This document shows, one piece after another, positions 47,426 to 57,419 of a stretch of 64,000 nucleotides of DNA. The position numbers and the translations under genes are program-made. The stretch is from Leptobrachium leishanense (taxonomy: Eukaryota; Chordata; Amphibia; Anura; Megophryidae): the NCBI GenBank assembly GCA_009667805.1, contig CM019063.1, positions 88,253,877 through 88,317,876 of the forward strand, written 5' to 3'. The first letter of the stretch is position 1. The number at the start of each line of letters is the position of its first letter. The notes below the pieces were generated by a model, which saw nothing but the letters and a program-made list of their open reading frames with translations, did no database searches and was not told where the DNA came from.

Positions 47426-47469
47426 TTTTGGCGACGGACAGCCAAAGCCTTACTCTTTTATAGTATAGA

Positions 47470-47967
47470 TATATATATCAGATCCACTTTTGCTCTATAG
47501 AGTATCGGACGTCCACAGGAAATAATGGAAGCCTAGAGCCAGGAGCTACTCCATCCAGTCAAGGTGATTGAGACATCTTGGACCCCTGTGACATTGAAGC
47601 TACGCTGGAGTGCGGAGGCTGAAGCATACCAAGGACTAGTAACAACTTTTATTAGATGTGCCTGCATTGAATATGTTTCCAGTGAGCGCAATATAGTGGG
47701 GGCCAATCTAAACTGTTTATTTACTGTATTGCGCTATATTTTTTCTAGTTTATATCTGGGTTTATTCTCATCTTTATCTCATAAATTTGTTTAGTGAACG
47801 TTCGTAGAAGGAGACCTTCTGGGAATATCAAGATATGTTTATATTTTGTCTGTTATTGGTGCTTGGTCACGCACGTGTGGTTTTTGCCTTACTTGTTGAT
47901 CCAGGGTGAAATAGTATTGTCATTATGGAATTTAACAAGATTTCTTTTTCCCTTTTGAGAACTTTGG
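47470..47967. other. Repeat-like sequence between Helitron and CR1 tail
   Basis: Contains GTTTCCAGTGAGCGCAATAT and TATTGCGCTATATTTTTTC (about 47677-47750). I suspect this belongs to the same retroelement as 44141-44475 but cannot prove it. No coding signal. Confidence 0.4.
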
Positions 47968-48078
47968 AAAGCTGGATTTTTTGCCTTCTTTTGGATCACC
48001 AGCAGGCCAGGGTTACGTGGAAGCTTGAACTTGAAGGACATTAACGTTTTATCAACCTATATTACTATGAAACTATGT
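47968..48078 (+). mobile_element. CR1 3' end, severely 5'-truncated
   Basis: GGATTTTTTGCCTTCTTTTG, AACTTGAAGGACATTAACG and the ACTATGAAACTATGTA tail match the last 110 bases of the CR1 copy ending at 32282. Confidence 0.8.
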
Positions 48079-48237
48079 AAACCATAGTATAAAATTCCAC
48101 AGTTGCATATGGAGCTACAATGGTGAGGGTGGAATATCAGAGAGGGCAGGTCTTAGCGTTGAGGTTATGGTTTTTTGCTAGTGAAGGGAGATATTTAGCT
48201 TCTTAAGGGATTAAGGTTAAGAAAGAATAAGGTTTCA

Positions 48238-48664
48238 GACTAGGGTCAGACGAACGCAGTGCGAACGCGCGTGCAGCCGCACTTTATCACGGCCGTAGTA
48301 GCAGAAAATGATGTCCAATGACGGGCAATATACGAAGTATGGCCGCACAAAAGTTCGGCCGGGCAACGCAAGCAGCAAAGAAACACATTTTTTTCGAGAA
48401 CATGAAACCGCTAGTACTGACGTACAGAGTGTGCTGCGTCCGCTAGCGGCGTGTGCGCATGATTAAGAGACGTCAGACGCTGCTAATGTCTGGCCTACAT
48501 AACGTCCAGACGCAAAAAGGGTTTTATTGATGATCCGTACAAAATCACGGAGGAAAATGCGCATCGTATGACCGCTAACGCGTATTCCGTGAAAAAATAC
48601 GTCCATTCGTTCGAACGAACTTTTTCACAGACAACGCAAAAAATGCGTTCGTCTGACCCTAGCC
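48238..48664 (+). mobile_element. Harbinger-like MITE
   Basis: The left end is GACTAGGGTCAGACGAACGC and the reversed right end is GGCTAGGGTCAGACGAACGC. TAA lies on the right (48665-48667); the left flank is TCA, one change from TAA. Interior words (CCGCTAGTACTGACGTACAG, GATGATCCGTACAAAATCAC) match 37649-38076 and 55001-56324. Confidence 0.85.
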
Positions 48665-48836
48665 TAAGTGATACACACCTCCAGGGTTTGATGGACTATA
48701 ACACTACTGCTCAGAGCTAGACTTAAACAAATGTGTATATTTGTGTATTGCATATACTGGATGCATGTGTTGCATATCCGAATATGAGAAATTATAAATA
48801 GAATTATAGGGCTAAAATGTGCTCTCTCCTACAATT

Positions 48837-49519
48837 ACGTTTCGTTGGACCCAGCCCACTTCATCAGAAAACAATAAATTCCAAACGATCTATCTATCTA
48901 TCGCTATTTAAGGCTAGGGTCAGAGGAACGCATTCTGTGCGACAAGGTAGTGGCCACACGGTCCGTTTTTGTGACTGATGTTTTTTTTTGACTGATGTAG
49001 ATGGGAAATAAAATTAATATGAAAAAACATTTTGTCCGTCAAAAATGCTGGATGTCAAAAATGTAGTCCGTCTGACCACGTTCCATAACTCACACACAAA
49101 GCTATGCAGGCGTTGCGGACGTTTGCTGCGTCTGTTGTGCGTCCGCACTTCTGTGCAGACGTACTTCGTGTGTGGGTCTCTATTGATCAAAATTGTATGC
49201 TACCACGGACGTTAAAATGTGCGGCAACACGGACGTGATCACTGCGCTCGTCTGACCCGAGCCTAAACCTACACGTTCTGCTGTTTTTTCACTTTTTTCT
49301 TTCACATATCCAATACCCAGCCGACTTGGGCAGACTTTGCTGTAACTCTCTCATTCCACCAATCACATCCCTCTAATTCTCACAATTGCGCCATTGCCTC
49401 TAGCGCCATCTTTGAAGATCCGATAGCCCATTCACGAGGTTAGCACATGTGCAAACTCGTCCGGATGCCATCTTTAAAAGTCCTCTTTTCTGACAGAAGT
49501 AAAACGGCACAAATTAGAT
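48837..49519 (-). repeat. Right arm of the distant inverted repeat, with nested Harbinger-like MITE
   Basis: Reverse complement of 44141-44458, interrupted by a MITE at 48912-49263. At 48837-48867 the reversed motif reads CTGATGA, AGTGGGCTGGGTCCAAC, GAAACGT. The hammerhead core boxes are kept, but stem II has a mismatch and the GTC cleavage triplet is lost. A GATA-type microsatellite lies at about 48890-48902. Confidence 0.8.
48912..49263 (+). mobile_element. Harbinger-like MITE with TAA duplication, nested
   Basis: TAA at 48909-48911 and 49264-49266. The left end is GGCTAGGGTCAGAGGAACGC; the right end, reversed, is GGCTCGGGTCAGACGAGCGC. Its interior is the subfamily of 37215-37645. Confidence 0.85.
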
Positions 49520-49544
49520 AAAAAAAATTAGATTGTAAGCTCTT

Positions 49545-49650
49545 GAGCAGGGTCCTCTCTCCTACTGTACTGTGCGTTGAACCTGTATGTATATTTGTTA
49601 TTCTGCCTCCCATTGTACAGCGTTGCGGAACTTGTTAGCCCTTTATAAAA
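49545..49650 (+). mobile_element. L2-like LINE/SINE 3' tail fragment
   Basis: GATTGTAAGCTCTTGAGCAG, GGGTCCTCTCTCC and GTACAGCGTTGCGGAACTTG form the standard 3' end block of an L2-type amphibian repeat. No coding part is attached. Confidence 0.65.
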
Positions 49651-51475
49651 ACTTGTAACTGTAAATTGGGGTGATCTTTTCTGCAATGAAGTGTACCCTA
49701 TATTTTGAGTTCTTGTCCTTCATTTGCTGTGTGCCAAATAAGTGTAAATTTAAGGGGTAACCCCTTTATAAGAAATGGTCACTAGAGGTATAACTTGTCT
49801 TTTTCTTTTTGCCTTTTTGATTTAGAAAATAAATAGATGCATCCGTTTTTCATTTCATATATTATTTTATGCATCGATGAGCTAATTAACTCAATAGCAG
49901 ATTAAAAAGGGACATTTTAAAACCATTTCCGCTCACTTGAATATAGTACTTCAAACAAACAAGAAGCATTCCTCTTCTCAGAATTTAATGATGCCTTGTG
50001 TGTCCCACTTAAACAATGTAGTCACAATACACACACACACACACACACATATATATAATATGCAAGTTGAAATCAGCAAAACATAATATCCAATAATTAA
50101 GAATATTTAATAATGGCCGGTGAACTGACTTTCATGAAATTAAATATTTTTGAATAGAGATTAAAATGCTTTGTTTACTTATTTGATGGAAAAAAATGCT
50201 TTCCAGGATAAGGCCAGGTAGCGTGGGAAACATTAATGTTTGCGATCTTTTGACAAAGCCACCCTAGGGATCGCCGATATAGCAGAGCCACCATACTATA
50301 GGGATCTCATTAGTAAGGCTAGTGCAGAGCCTACTGGGGAGATTCGTCCTGTGGAGTAACATATAAATCTAAAAAGACTGAAATAGTAGGCCATCTCATC
50401 AATGTTTACATCTTATATAACAATGTTGTACTATCCTACCAAGAATATCGAATAACTGAATGATTTATATAAACAACAGGCCAGTTTATACACAATAATA
50501 TTTAAGAATTTTTGATTTAGATTAAATTTAGGATTAATCAGTTTGAAAGAAAGAAAAAATAATCGTACAACATTTCATTTCATCACAGCTTCCAGTTCAT
50601 TAGACTCAAGATGCAACGATTTTTAAAATAACGAATTATATAAATTTTTTGTGCCTCCAAATAAAAGTGATTTTGAGTTCACAAAGTCCTATGAGTCATA
50701 CAGTAAACTAGTATATGAAAACAAGACATTTTCTATAAAAACATCGTTTTTTTTAATATTCACTCAAATTCTTGCATAATCAACAATTTGATGTATTGCA
50801 GTTTGGAAAAAAAGATATATTTTATCTAAAAAAAATAAAAAAAAATATAAAAAGATATAGTAACACGAGACACCCAAGCCAATAGATTTTGCTAGTGTCA
50901 AATATTCTTTTTTTTTGTCTGATTGGTTGGAAGCAGACAGAGCTGTGCATGCAAACTCCATATATTATGTAATTGATTAAAATAACTGCACACAGACAAC
51001 GTTCAAGCTCTATATCATGGAACATTCAAAAAGTGCAAATGGTGATATAAAAGGTGGACTAGATGGGCCAATTCACGCAAGAGACACCCACTATGTGGAC
51101 GCCTGTGGAAGCAGCTTGAACTATTCTTATGTGATTCTTCAACAAATTGTCAAGGTACATCTCTGGCCCTGATACACACATAGTAGGAACACAACTAATT
51201 AATCCATGGCCATGGCCATGTATGTAGGCTAGAACACAAAGAAAAAAGGGAAGACTAGACCAAAAATACCAGTCCTTGGTATGGCTGGACTAATGCAGAG
51301 GTACCAGGGACACAAAGAAATATAGCCAAACGACAAAGCCGAGGTTGAAGATAACAGAGGTACTTGAGAACGAGGAAGCAAAGCCAGTTCTAGGAGTGCC
51401 AAAAACAGTGTAGTTGAGAACACAAGCCATTCTGGTAACTAGAAAGATGATAATACAGATAAGAACCCGCTGGAG
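49651..51475. other. Intron with a (CA)n microsatellite at about 50027-50049
   Basis: AT-rich. A short GGACTAGATGGGCCAA at about 51056 resembles the CR1 3' UTR but is too short to call. Nothing else recognised. Confidence 0.45.
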
Positions 51476-52967
51476 CAGTGTTTCCCAAACCTTTCCCCAG
51501 GACCCGCTGAAAGGCGAGGTTTGCCAGATATCTGAAGCACAGTGTCGCAGGTAGATATGTATATCTATCTGGATATGGATATATATATATACCTGTATAT
51601 ATATCTGTGTCTACATATCTATATACCTATATATTTATTTATTTATAAAGTATTTTATGTCTATCCATATATGCAAAGTGTCCATTTTCTACAGCTGCCT
51701 GGTGAAAAACCTCCATTTTGAGTATGTGCTAGAAAGTAATTAAAATGGTTATCTTTTTCCCCCTGGGAGGGATATAACAGGTTGCTGCAAAATGGGCTTT
51801 CTTTGATACAGGATCAGGGTGGAAATTACCCATTTGGTCAAATGGAAGGTCCCTTGTCTCCTCTCTGCAGGAGTTCACACTTTTAAATTCTGGGGCAGAC
51901 TCCGCGGCAACAACTTTTAAGTGGTCACGTAGATCAAAGAAGCAATCACGTCCTTTGATCACTAGAGGTGATCTTTGGGAGAAGATTGATATACCTGGGA
52001 ATTAAATTAATGAAGAATTGCAATGAGTGTACCCAGGAGTAGGAATTCTTGGAAATGTAGTGCACAGGGTGTAGCAGCTAGGGGCTGTCCCTAAAGGAAC
52101 AAGGCAGCCCTATATATATTCTGAGTCAAGCGTGGGCTCTTGGCTTTTTTCTGTTGGGCCACCTAAGAACGTGACAAACTGCCAGTTCTTCAAATCTCCA
52201 GCCCCAGGGGGACACAGATGTCCAGTTAGCTTACTGACGTGAGTAAGGGTCTGTGTTTTTAATCCTTTTTCTTTTATTTGCTGTTTTGTGTGTGTAAAGT
52301 GTTAAACTATCATATCCATTTTTCTGTAACCCTAAATGCACTGTGATATATATAACTTTTTATATCATAAATAAATATAAAGTTTATTAAGCTTTGCTTC
52401 TGCCTGATATTCGATCCACGCTGACTGAATGACTGGATTATTATAGAGATTTGTCTTTGTTTTAAGCTCGAGTCTATCTACTAAACTGTGAGTTGTGTTG
52501 GGGCGCATGACCAGAGTTTCAAACAGTCTCTGGGTCAAGCAGTAAGCCTCTTGAATAAAAAAGGTTGGTTTGTGGTGGCAGTGTCATGAATAGAATAAGA
52601 AAAGTGGGTACAGGGATTGTGGGCAACGTAGTCAGTATTCCGGGTCGAGTGTAGACGGATACTGCGTTGCAACCCTGTGATCATTTCATCACGTTTGCGT
52701 GCGTGCCGCGAGCGAAGGCGTTGCTGGGACAGTTAGGCAAGCATGCGTGGGGGATTGTTGGCCGCATAGTCATTATTTGGGTCTAGGTTAGACAGATAGT
52801 GATTTGCTTAACCCTGCATACTTCGTCGCGGCACGAATTTTTCGTGACACACAGCACAGGATATGATTTGCTGCTCAGTGATTGCAGGATTCGGTGTTGA
52901 TTTCCCCAAGGGAGTCCTTAAAACCTGGCCTGTTAGGGGGTCCTGAGGACAGGCTTGGGAAACACTG
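51476..52967. mobile_element. CAGTGTTTCCC-type hAT MITE split by a solo LTR
   Basis: The left part 51476-51542 starts CAGTGTTTCCCAAACC. The right part 52850-52967 ends GGCTTGGGAAACACTG. The flanking 8-mers CGCTGGAG and CTCTAGAG agree at six of eight positions, consistent with an aged hAT duplication. The intervening 1307 bp is a solo LTR. Confidence 0.8.
51543..52849 (+). mobile_element. Solo LTR, 1307 bp, perfect 5-bp TSD
   Basis: Begins TGTCGCAGG and ends CGTGACA (TGTC/GACA inverted, TG...CA). The perfect duplication CACAG lies at 51538-51542 and 52850-52854. AATAAA-type signals (CATAAATAAATATAAAG) lie near 52366-52382. The right 250 bases are CpG-rich (GCGTGCGTGCCGCGAGCG). No internal retroelement genes adjoin it. 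A 5-bp TSD fits Ty3/Gypsy, but the family is not identified. Confidence 0.85.
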
Positions 52968-53021
52968 CTCTAGAGGGTTTAATACAAAACCAAGTGTATA
53001 GGTAGCCAGTGATTGGTTGAC
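52968..53021. other. Short spacer
   Basis: Joins the hAT MITE to the following inverted repeat. Confidence 0.4.
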
Positions 53022-53182
53022 AGGCACTCCAATGCAATTCAAGGATATTTATTAATGGGAAAAGCTCACGTAAGGTTTCGGTCTCGAAAGACCTTTCTAA
53101 AGTGTGAGAAAGGTCTTTCTAGACTGAAATGTTTTCTGAGCTTTTTGTATAAGTAAAGTTCCTTGAATTGCATTGTAGTGCC
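53022..53182. repeat. Compact palindrome of two head-to-head hammerhead-like units
   Basis: The left arm GGCACTCCAATGCAATTCAA pairs with the right arm TTGAATTGCATTGTAGTGCC. Reading the minus strand from the centre: AGAAAGGTCTTTCGAGACC then GAAACC and, further on, AATAAA. Reading the plus strand: AGAAAGGTCTTTCTAGACTG then AAATG. The hairpin plus GAAA arrangement matches the motifs at 21507 and 27047. Confidence 0.75.
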
Positions 53183-53750
53183 TTATACCTACTTTTCTTC
53201 TTTCAATGAGTAGATGGAGTTGACCATTCAGGTCCCATGAGCAACCTTTTTTTTGCTGAAACTGCATCAACAGAAATGTTGAGTGTAATACTCTGATTTA
53301 TTAATGATTAGTTCACGTCAACACTGACAGTCAGAATGTGTGTGTACAGAATTATGACTCTTGTGTCGGTACACTGTTGCATTCCAGGATACAGAAAAAA
53401 TAAATTTTTGGTCCAGCATCCCACGTCATCCAGTATGTTAGCCACAGGGAAGGTAACAAGTCCTATGTCATTTTGAATAGGAGAAAATTGTCAATCAGGT
53501 GATGCAGGACTGGTTCAATAGGGTGACGTGTGACTGTGTCGATCAAGGGTGCTGGACTTCTTCGTCATTAGGTGCGTCCCAGCGGATGTATAGCTGAAAG
53601 GCATGGGAGTCATGACACAGGTTGACTATATAAAATTGAATTTTTATAAAATGGAATCTATTAATGTATTTGTTTTAAATGTAAATGAGAATCATTTAAG
53701 TGTAAAAGAAAGCTAAAATTAAATTGTTTTGAATAGGAATGTAAACGTTG
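53183..53750. other. Intron, nothing recognised
   Basis: No supported feature. Confidence 0.45.
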
Positions 53751-54230
53751 TGTGATAAGGCGAGGGGCATGGTTTGCGATGGTGTGTACAGTATATTCCC
53801 CCTGTGTTTGTGAGAGGGGATTGGGTTGTTTGAGCCCAGGAGGAAAATGTGTTTTAAATTATTCCCCTTTGCTGCAAAGTTTTCCCCCACCTGCTTCTTA
53901 AAAGCCCTTAAATATTTCCTGGGTGGAGAAAAGGAGGAGGAAGTGAGAGTAAGAAGGTTTTGAGAAAGAGAGAGACACGCACAGAATGGTGGAGGTCTGG
54001 GGCTGGCAGATCAAAAGCTGGTATTTTCTTTTGGTTATTTTCCCAAGTTAGTAAGGGATGCTTTACAGTTTAGTAAGCCCTCAAACGAGTTAGGTTTTGC
54101 TTTCTGTTATATTTTGTTTGTTTGCTGAAGTGTAAAAATAAACTCTAATACTGCAAAAGAGACGGCGTTTGCGTGACATAATTGCCCTAGAGGACCGTGC
54201 TGCAGCGCCCCTGTGACGTGCTGGGTCACA
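53751..54230 (+). mobile_element. Probable solo LTR, 480 bp, 4-bp TSD
   Basis: Starts TGTGATAAGG and ends GGGTCACA (TGTGA/TCACA inverted repeat). GTTG lies on both sides (53747-53750, 54231-54234). A poly-A signal AATAAA lies at about 54138, roughly 90 bases from the end, as in the LTR at 40870. A TATA-like TTAAAAGCC lies near 53897. The short TSD makes this less certain than the other two LTRs; the group is not assigned. Confidence 0.65.
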
Positions 54231-54234
54231 GTTG

Positions 54235-54997
54235 GTAAGACATGGGAGACAAGCACAGCCAAGCTCAAACCAAGAAAAATTTGACCAGAAATAATTATGC
54301 TTTAAAGTACAAAATTTAGAGAGTTCCCAAAAAATAAATAAAAAAACCACATCAACAACATCTACAGGGATTAATCTAAAATTAGTATTTTGCAATGGAA
54401 TTGGTTTTGCTTTCATAAATAAGTCCGGCGTATTAAAAAGGCGTTGTAATGGGGAAGAGAAAATCACCTCAAAGCTTTTCAAATCATAGAACAATCATGA
54501 GCATAAAATATTTTAATAGAATAATTTATTCAGATCCAAATCCATACAGTATGGAATATAAATATTAAATAGTCTTTTTTGTTTTATTTTATCAAAACAC
54601 ATACTGTATCAAAACACAAAACGGTATTTTTTTAGTTAATTCCATTACTGTATTTAATATTTATAGAAAATTGCTTTCTAAGGAACTTTAAACATGTTTT
54701 TTTCTAAATTTATACACACCAACATATGCCTTGAAGCATGAATTTACCATGAACCAGGGGAGTCTATGATTAGCATTTTAAGCATATTTAAGCTTGAAGC
54801 AGAAAATTTCCTTTTTTTTAAAAAAAAAAAAAATGCAGGATGTTTACATAGGAGGAATACCTGAGCTTAATGTACCTGTGATATGTTTTAATCTTTCAAA
54901 TGAATTTCGTCTGCTGCAAACATATTTCATTTTCTTTCGGGCTCCAGAAGGTACCCCCCCCAAAATGTTAGCAGTACAAGCATGATACCCGAGAGGT
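54235..54997. other. Intron, nothing recognised
   Basis: AT-rich; no supported feature. Confidence 0.45.
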
Positions 54998-55000
54998 TAA

Positions 55001-56324
55001 GGCTAAGGTCAGACTAACGCAGTGTTAACGTGCGTTTAGCAGCACTAAATCACAGCCGTGCTAGCAGCAAATGACGTCCAATGCCGAGCAGCATACGAAG
55101 AACGGCCGCACAAAAGTGCGGCTGCGCAACGCAAGTGGCAAACGAACGCATTTTTTCGAGAACGTGATACCGCTAGTACTGACGTACAGAGTGCGCTGCG
55201 TCCGCTAGCAGCGTGTGTGCGTGATTAGGAGACGTCAGACGCTGCTAATGTCTGGCCAACATAACGTCCAGACACAAAAACAGGGTTATCCAAAGAGATT
55301 CGAAAAGTCACCGCACGTTCGGTGACTTTTCGTTCTCTTCAATTCCGTTCCTTTTGCCGATTGCATTTCGGTGACCCTGCGGTGTATTCAGCAAACAGCA
55401 CAGGGTCCCCGAATTGCAGGGAAAAGCTGCCGAAAACCTGACGAAAACTAACCGAATGCACGCTGAAAACAAGCAAAAACATCTGGATTAACCTTCGAAA
55501 AAGCCGAACATGAGCCGAACAGGAGCCGAATCACACAGAGCCAAAGCAGCTGTGACGTAGAGGAGGCAGTGAATAAATTAGCAAAACCATTTGTATGAAT
55601 CTGGGAAAATGAAACGCTGTTTGCAAAAAACTACTGAGCGAAAATGTCTGAAATTTTCACAGGAGGTCCAGGGAATGATATAAGAGGGCTGTTACAAAAA
55701 AATAAGTAAACTGAAAAAAAAAAAAAAAAAAAATCTGACTTTTAAAAAAAAAAAAAAAATCTGAAAAATGCTTAAAGTATCCTAAAAAATCAATGAATAA
55801 AGAGACTTTTTGCTGCAGAATTTTATAATGAACGGTTTATTAGATATTGAATTAAAACGGGAATATTTTTAACATTGAAGCCTATGGGATTCTCCTGAAT
55901 AAATTTGCCGAATTAAACCACCGAATGGCAGGGCATTTCGGGAACCTTTCACTGCTGGTTTGTGTTCTCTGAATAGCCGAAGCAGTGCTTTTTCATGGGG
56001 ATTTCACTGCCCTCGAACAGGCACCGAACAGGCACCATATGTGCAGGCAATTCGCCAGGATTTGGCGAATTGCCTGCTCTCTGGATAGTCGAATGGCCAA
56101 GAAAGGTAACCGAACGCTGATTTTCAGCGTTCGGTTACCTTTCTCAAGCAATTCGGATCTCTTTGGATAACCCTGTATGTGTTTTATTGATGATCCGTAC
56201 AAAATCACGGACGAAAATGCGCATCGTTTGACCGCTATCGCGTATTCTGTGAAAAAATGCGTCCATTCGTTCGAACGCACTTTTTCACGGACAACGCGAA
56301 AAATGCGTTAGTCTGACCCTAGCC
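55001..56324 (+). mobile_element. Harbinger-like MITE interrupted by a CAGGGTTATTC-family MITE
   Basis: TAA at 54998-55000 and 56325-56327. The left end is GGCTAAGGTCAGACTAACGC; the reversed right end is GGCTAGGGTCAGACTAACGC. The left half (55001-55280) and right half (56176-56324) line up with 48238-48664, split where GTCCAGACACAAAAA meets TGTTTTATTGATGATCC. Confidence 0.88.
55281..56175 (+). mobile_element. Full-length CAGGGTTATTC-family MITE, nested in a Harbinger-like MITE
   Basis: CAGGGTTATCCAAAGAGATT at the left, CTCTTTGGATAACCCTG at the right. Hairpins lie near both ends: GAAAAGTCACCG...CGGTGACTTTTC on the left, and GAAAGGTAACCGAACGCTGA with its complement at about 56100-56145 on the right. 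The interior is collinear with 17132-18059. TAT follows the right end, but the left TA is replaced by AA. Confidence 0.88.
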
Positions 56325-56339
56325 TAAATCTGTTCAAAA

Positions 56340-56510
56340 CCACCAGAAGAATCTCTCTAGGGACGTTTCCCCAGGTGATCCTGCAAGGAGACCAGAACTG
56401 CAGTAACACCATTTGGCTAGCAGCTGCGGAGATGTGTCTGCCAAATAGATTATTACAGAAAGCACCACATGGAGAATATTCCCAAATATTTCTTTTGTAT
56501 AAATTATTAA
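56340..56510 (-). repeat. Dispersed repeat fragment, reverse orientation
   Basis: Reverse of the block at 26290-26545 and 39095-39290: AGACCAGAACTGCAGTAAC, TGTCTGCCAAATAGATTATT and GAATATTCCCAAATATTTC. The source element is unclassified. Confidence 0.6.
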
Positions 56511-56861
56511 AAATTATTTTTCAGAAAAAAACAAACAAACACTGGTTCCTAGCTCCATGGTAGACCTTTACTTCTGAGAAGTATAAAACTATACTTATAG
56601 TATAGTAAGTGTGACCTACACTTCTCATATATCTTTTCATCAGGTATAAACACTGACACAGTATTAGGGTTGGTGACACCTAGGTTATATTAGAACTCAT
56701 CCGTTGTAAAGTTTCTGGTTTCTTTAACACTTTTGATTAGCAATTTTGACCTTAAGTTGGGTTCGCCAAATTTCTTGAAATGTGATATTTGTAATATATT
56801 GCATGTACATTGCCAAAAGAAAATTTACAAATTCTCCAAAGTTTCAGAGGCATCAGTTTGG
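56511..56861. other. Intron, nothing recognised
   Basis: No supported feature. Confidence 0.45.
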
Positions 56862-57419
56862 CTTAGAGTCAGTGGCGTCACTAGGGTTGGTGTCACCCGG
56901 TGAGGTAATTTATGGTGTCACCCCCCCCCCGAGTTTTACGTTTTCCTTCTTTAACTACACTTACTCATAAATCAGTTCTCCCATATAACACTGAATGCTC
57001 ATAATACACGGTGCACATTACGGTGAGGTTTATTGTTGTGGAGCTCTGTGATATGCTCACACACAAATTTTGGCGAACTGCCAGCAAGTACGGTGCCTGT
57101 GCGAAGGCAGTCAAATCCACATAGAGAAGCAATGGTTAATCTGTTCAGAGAACACCGAACAGCAGAGAAATGTCAGTGAAATGCCCTGATGTTCAGTAGT
57201 TTCATTCGGCAGGTTTATTCAGGCGAATCCCATAGGTTTCAATGATAAAAAATATTCCCGTTTTTATCAAATCTATATATATATAAACGTGAAAGTCCTG
57301 ACTGACTGACTGATCAACGCCCAGCTGAAACCGTTTAATCTAGGAACATGAAATTTTGAAGGTGCACTGTTTTTATGATGTAGGCACCCACTAACATACA
57401 TACTCGCCACCCAGTGGTA

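Larger units (their letters stand above)
46179..47469 (-). mobile_element. Non-autonomous Helitron, minus strand
   Basis: On the minus strand it begins TCTATACTATAAAAGAG (5' TC) and ends CTAG. A hairpin TGCCC-TCT-GGGCA (46193-46205 in + coordinates) lies 10 bases before the CTAG. It sits between A and T. TC start, hairpin, CTRR end and A/T insertion without duplication are the four Helitron hallmarks. The interior is an 18-21 bp minisatellite plus a row of GC-rich palindromes; there is no Rep/helicase. It lies only 20 bases from the Tc1 element. Confidence 0.85.

Noticed and set aside
50758..51025. Small hydrophobic minus-strand frames
   Set aside because: Arise from T-rich intron sequence and resemble nothing known.
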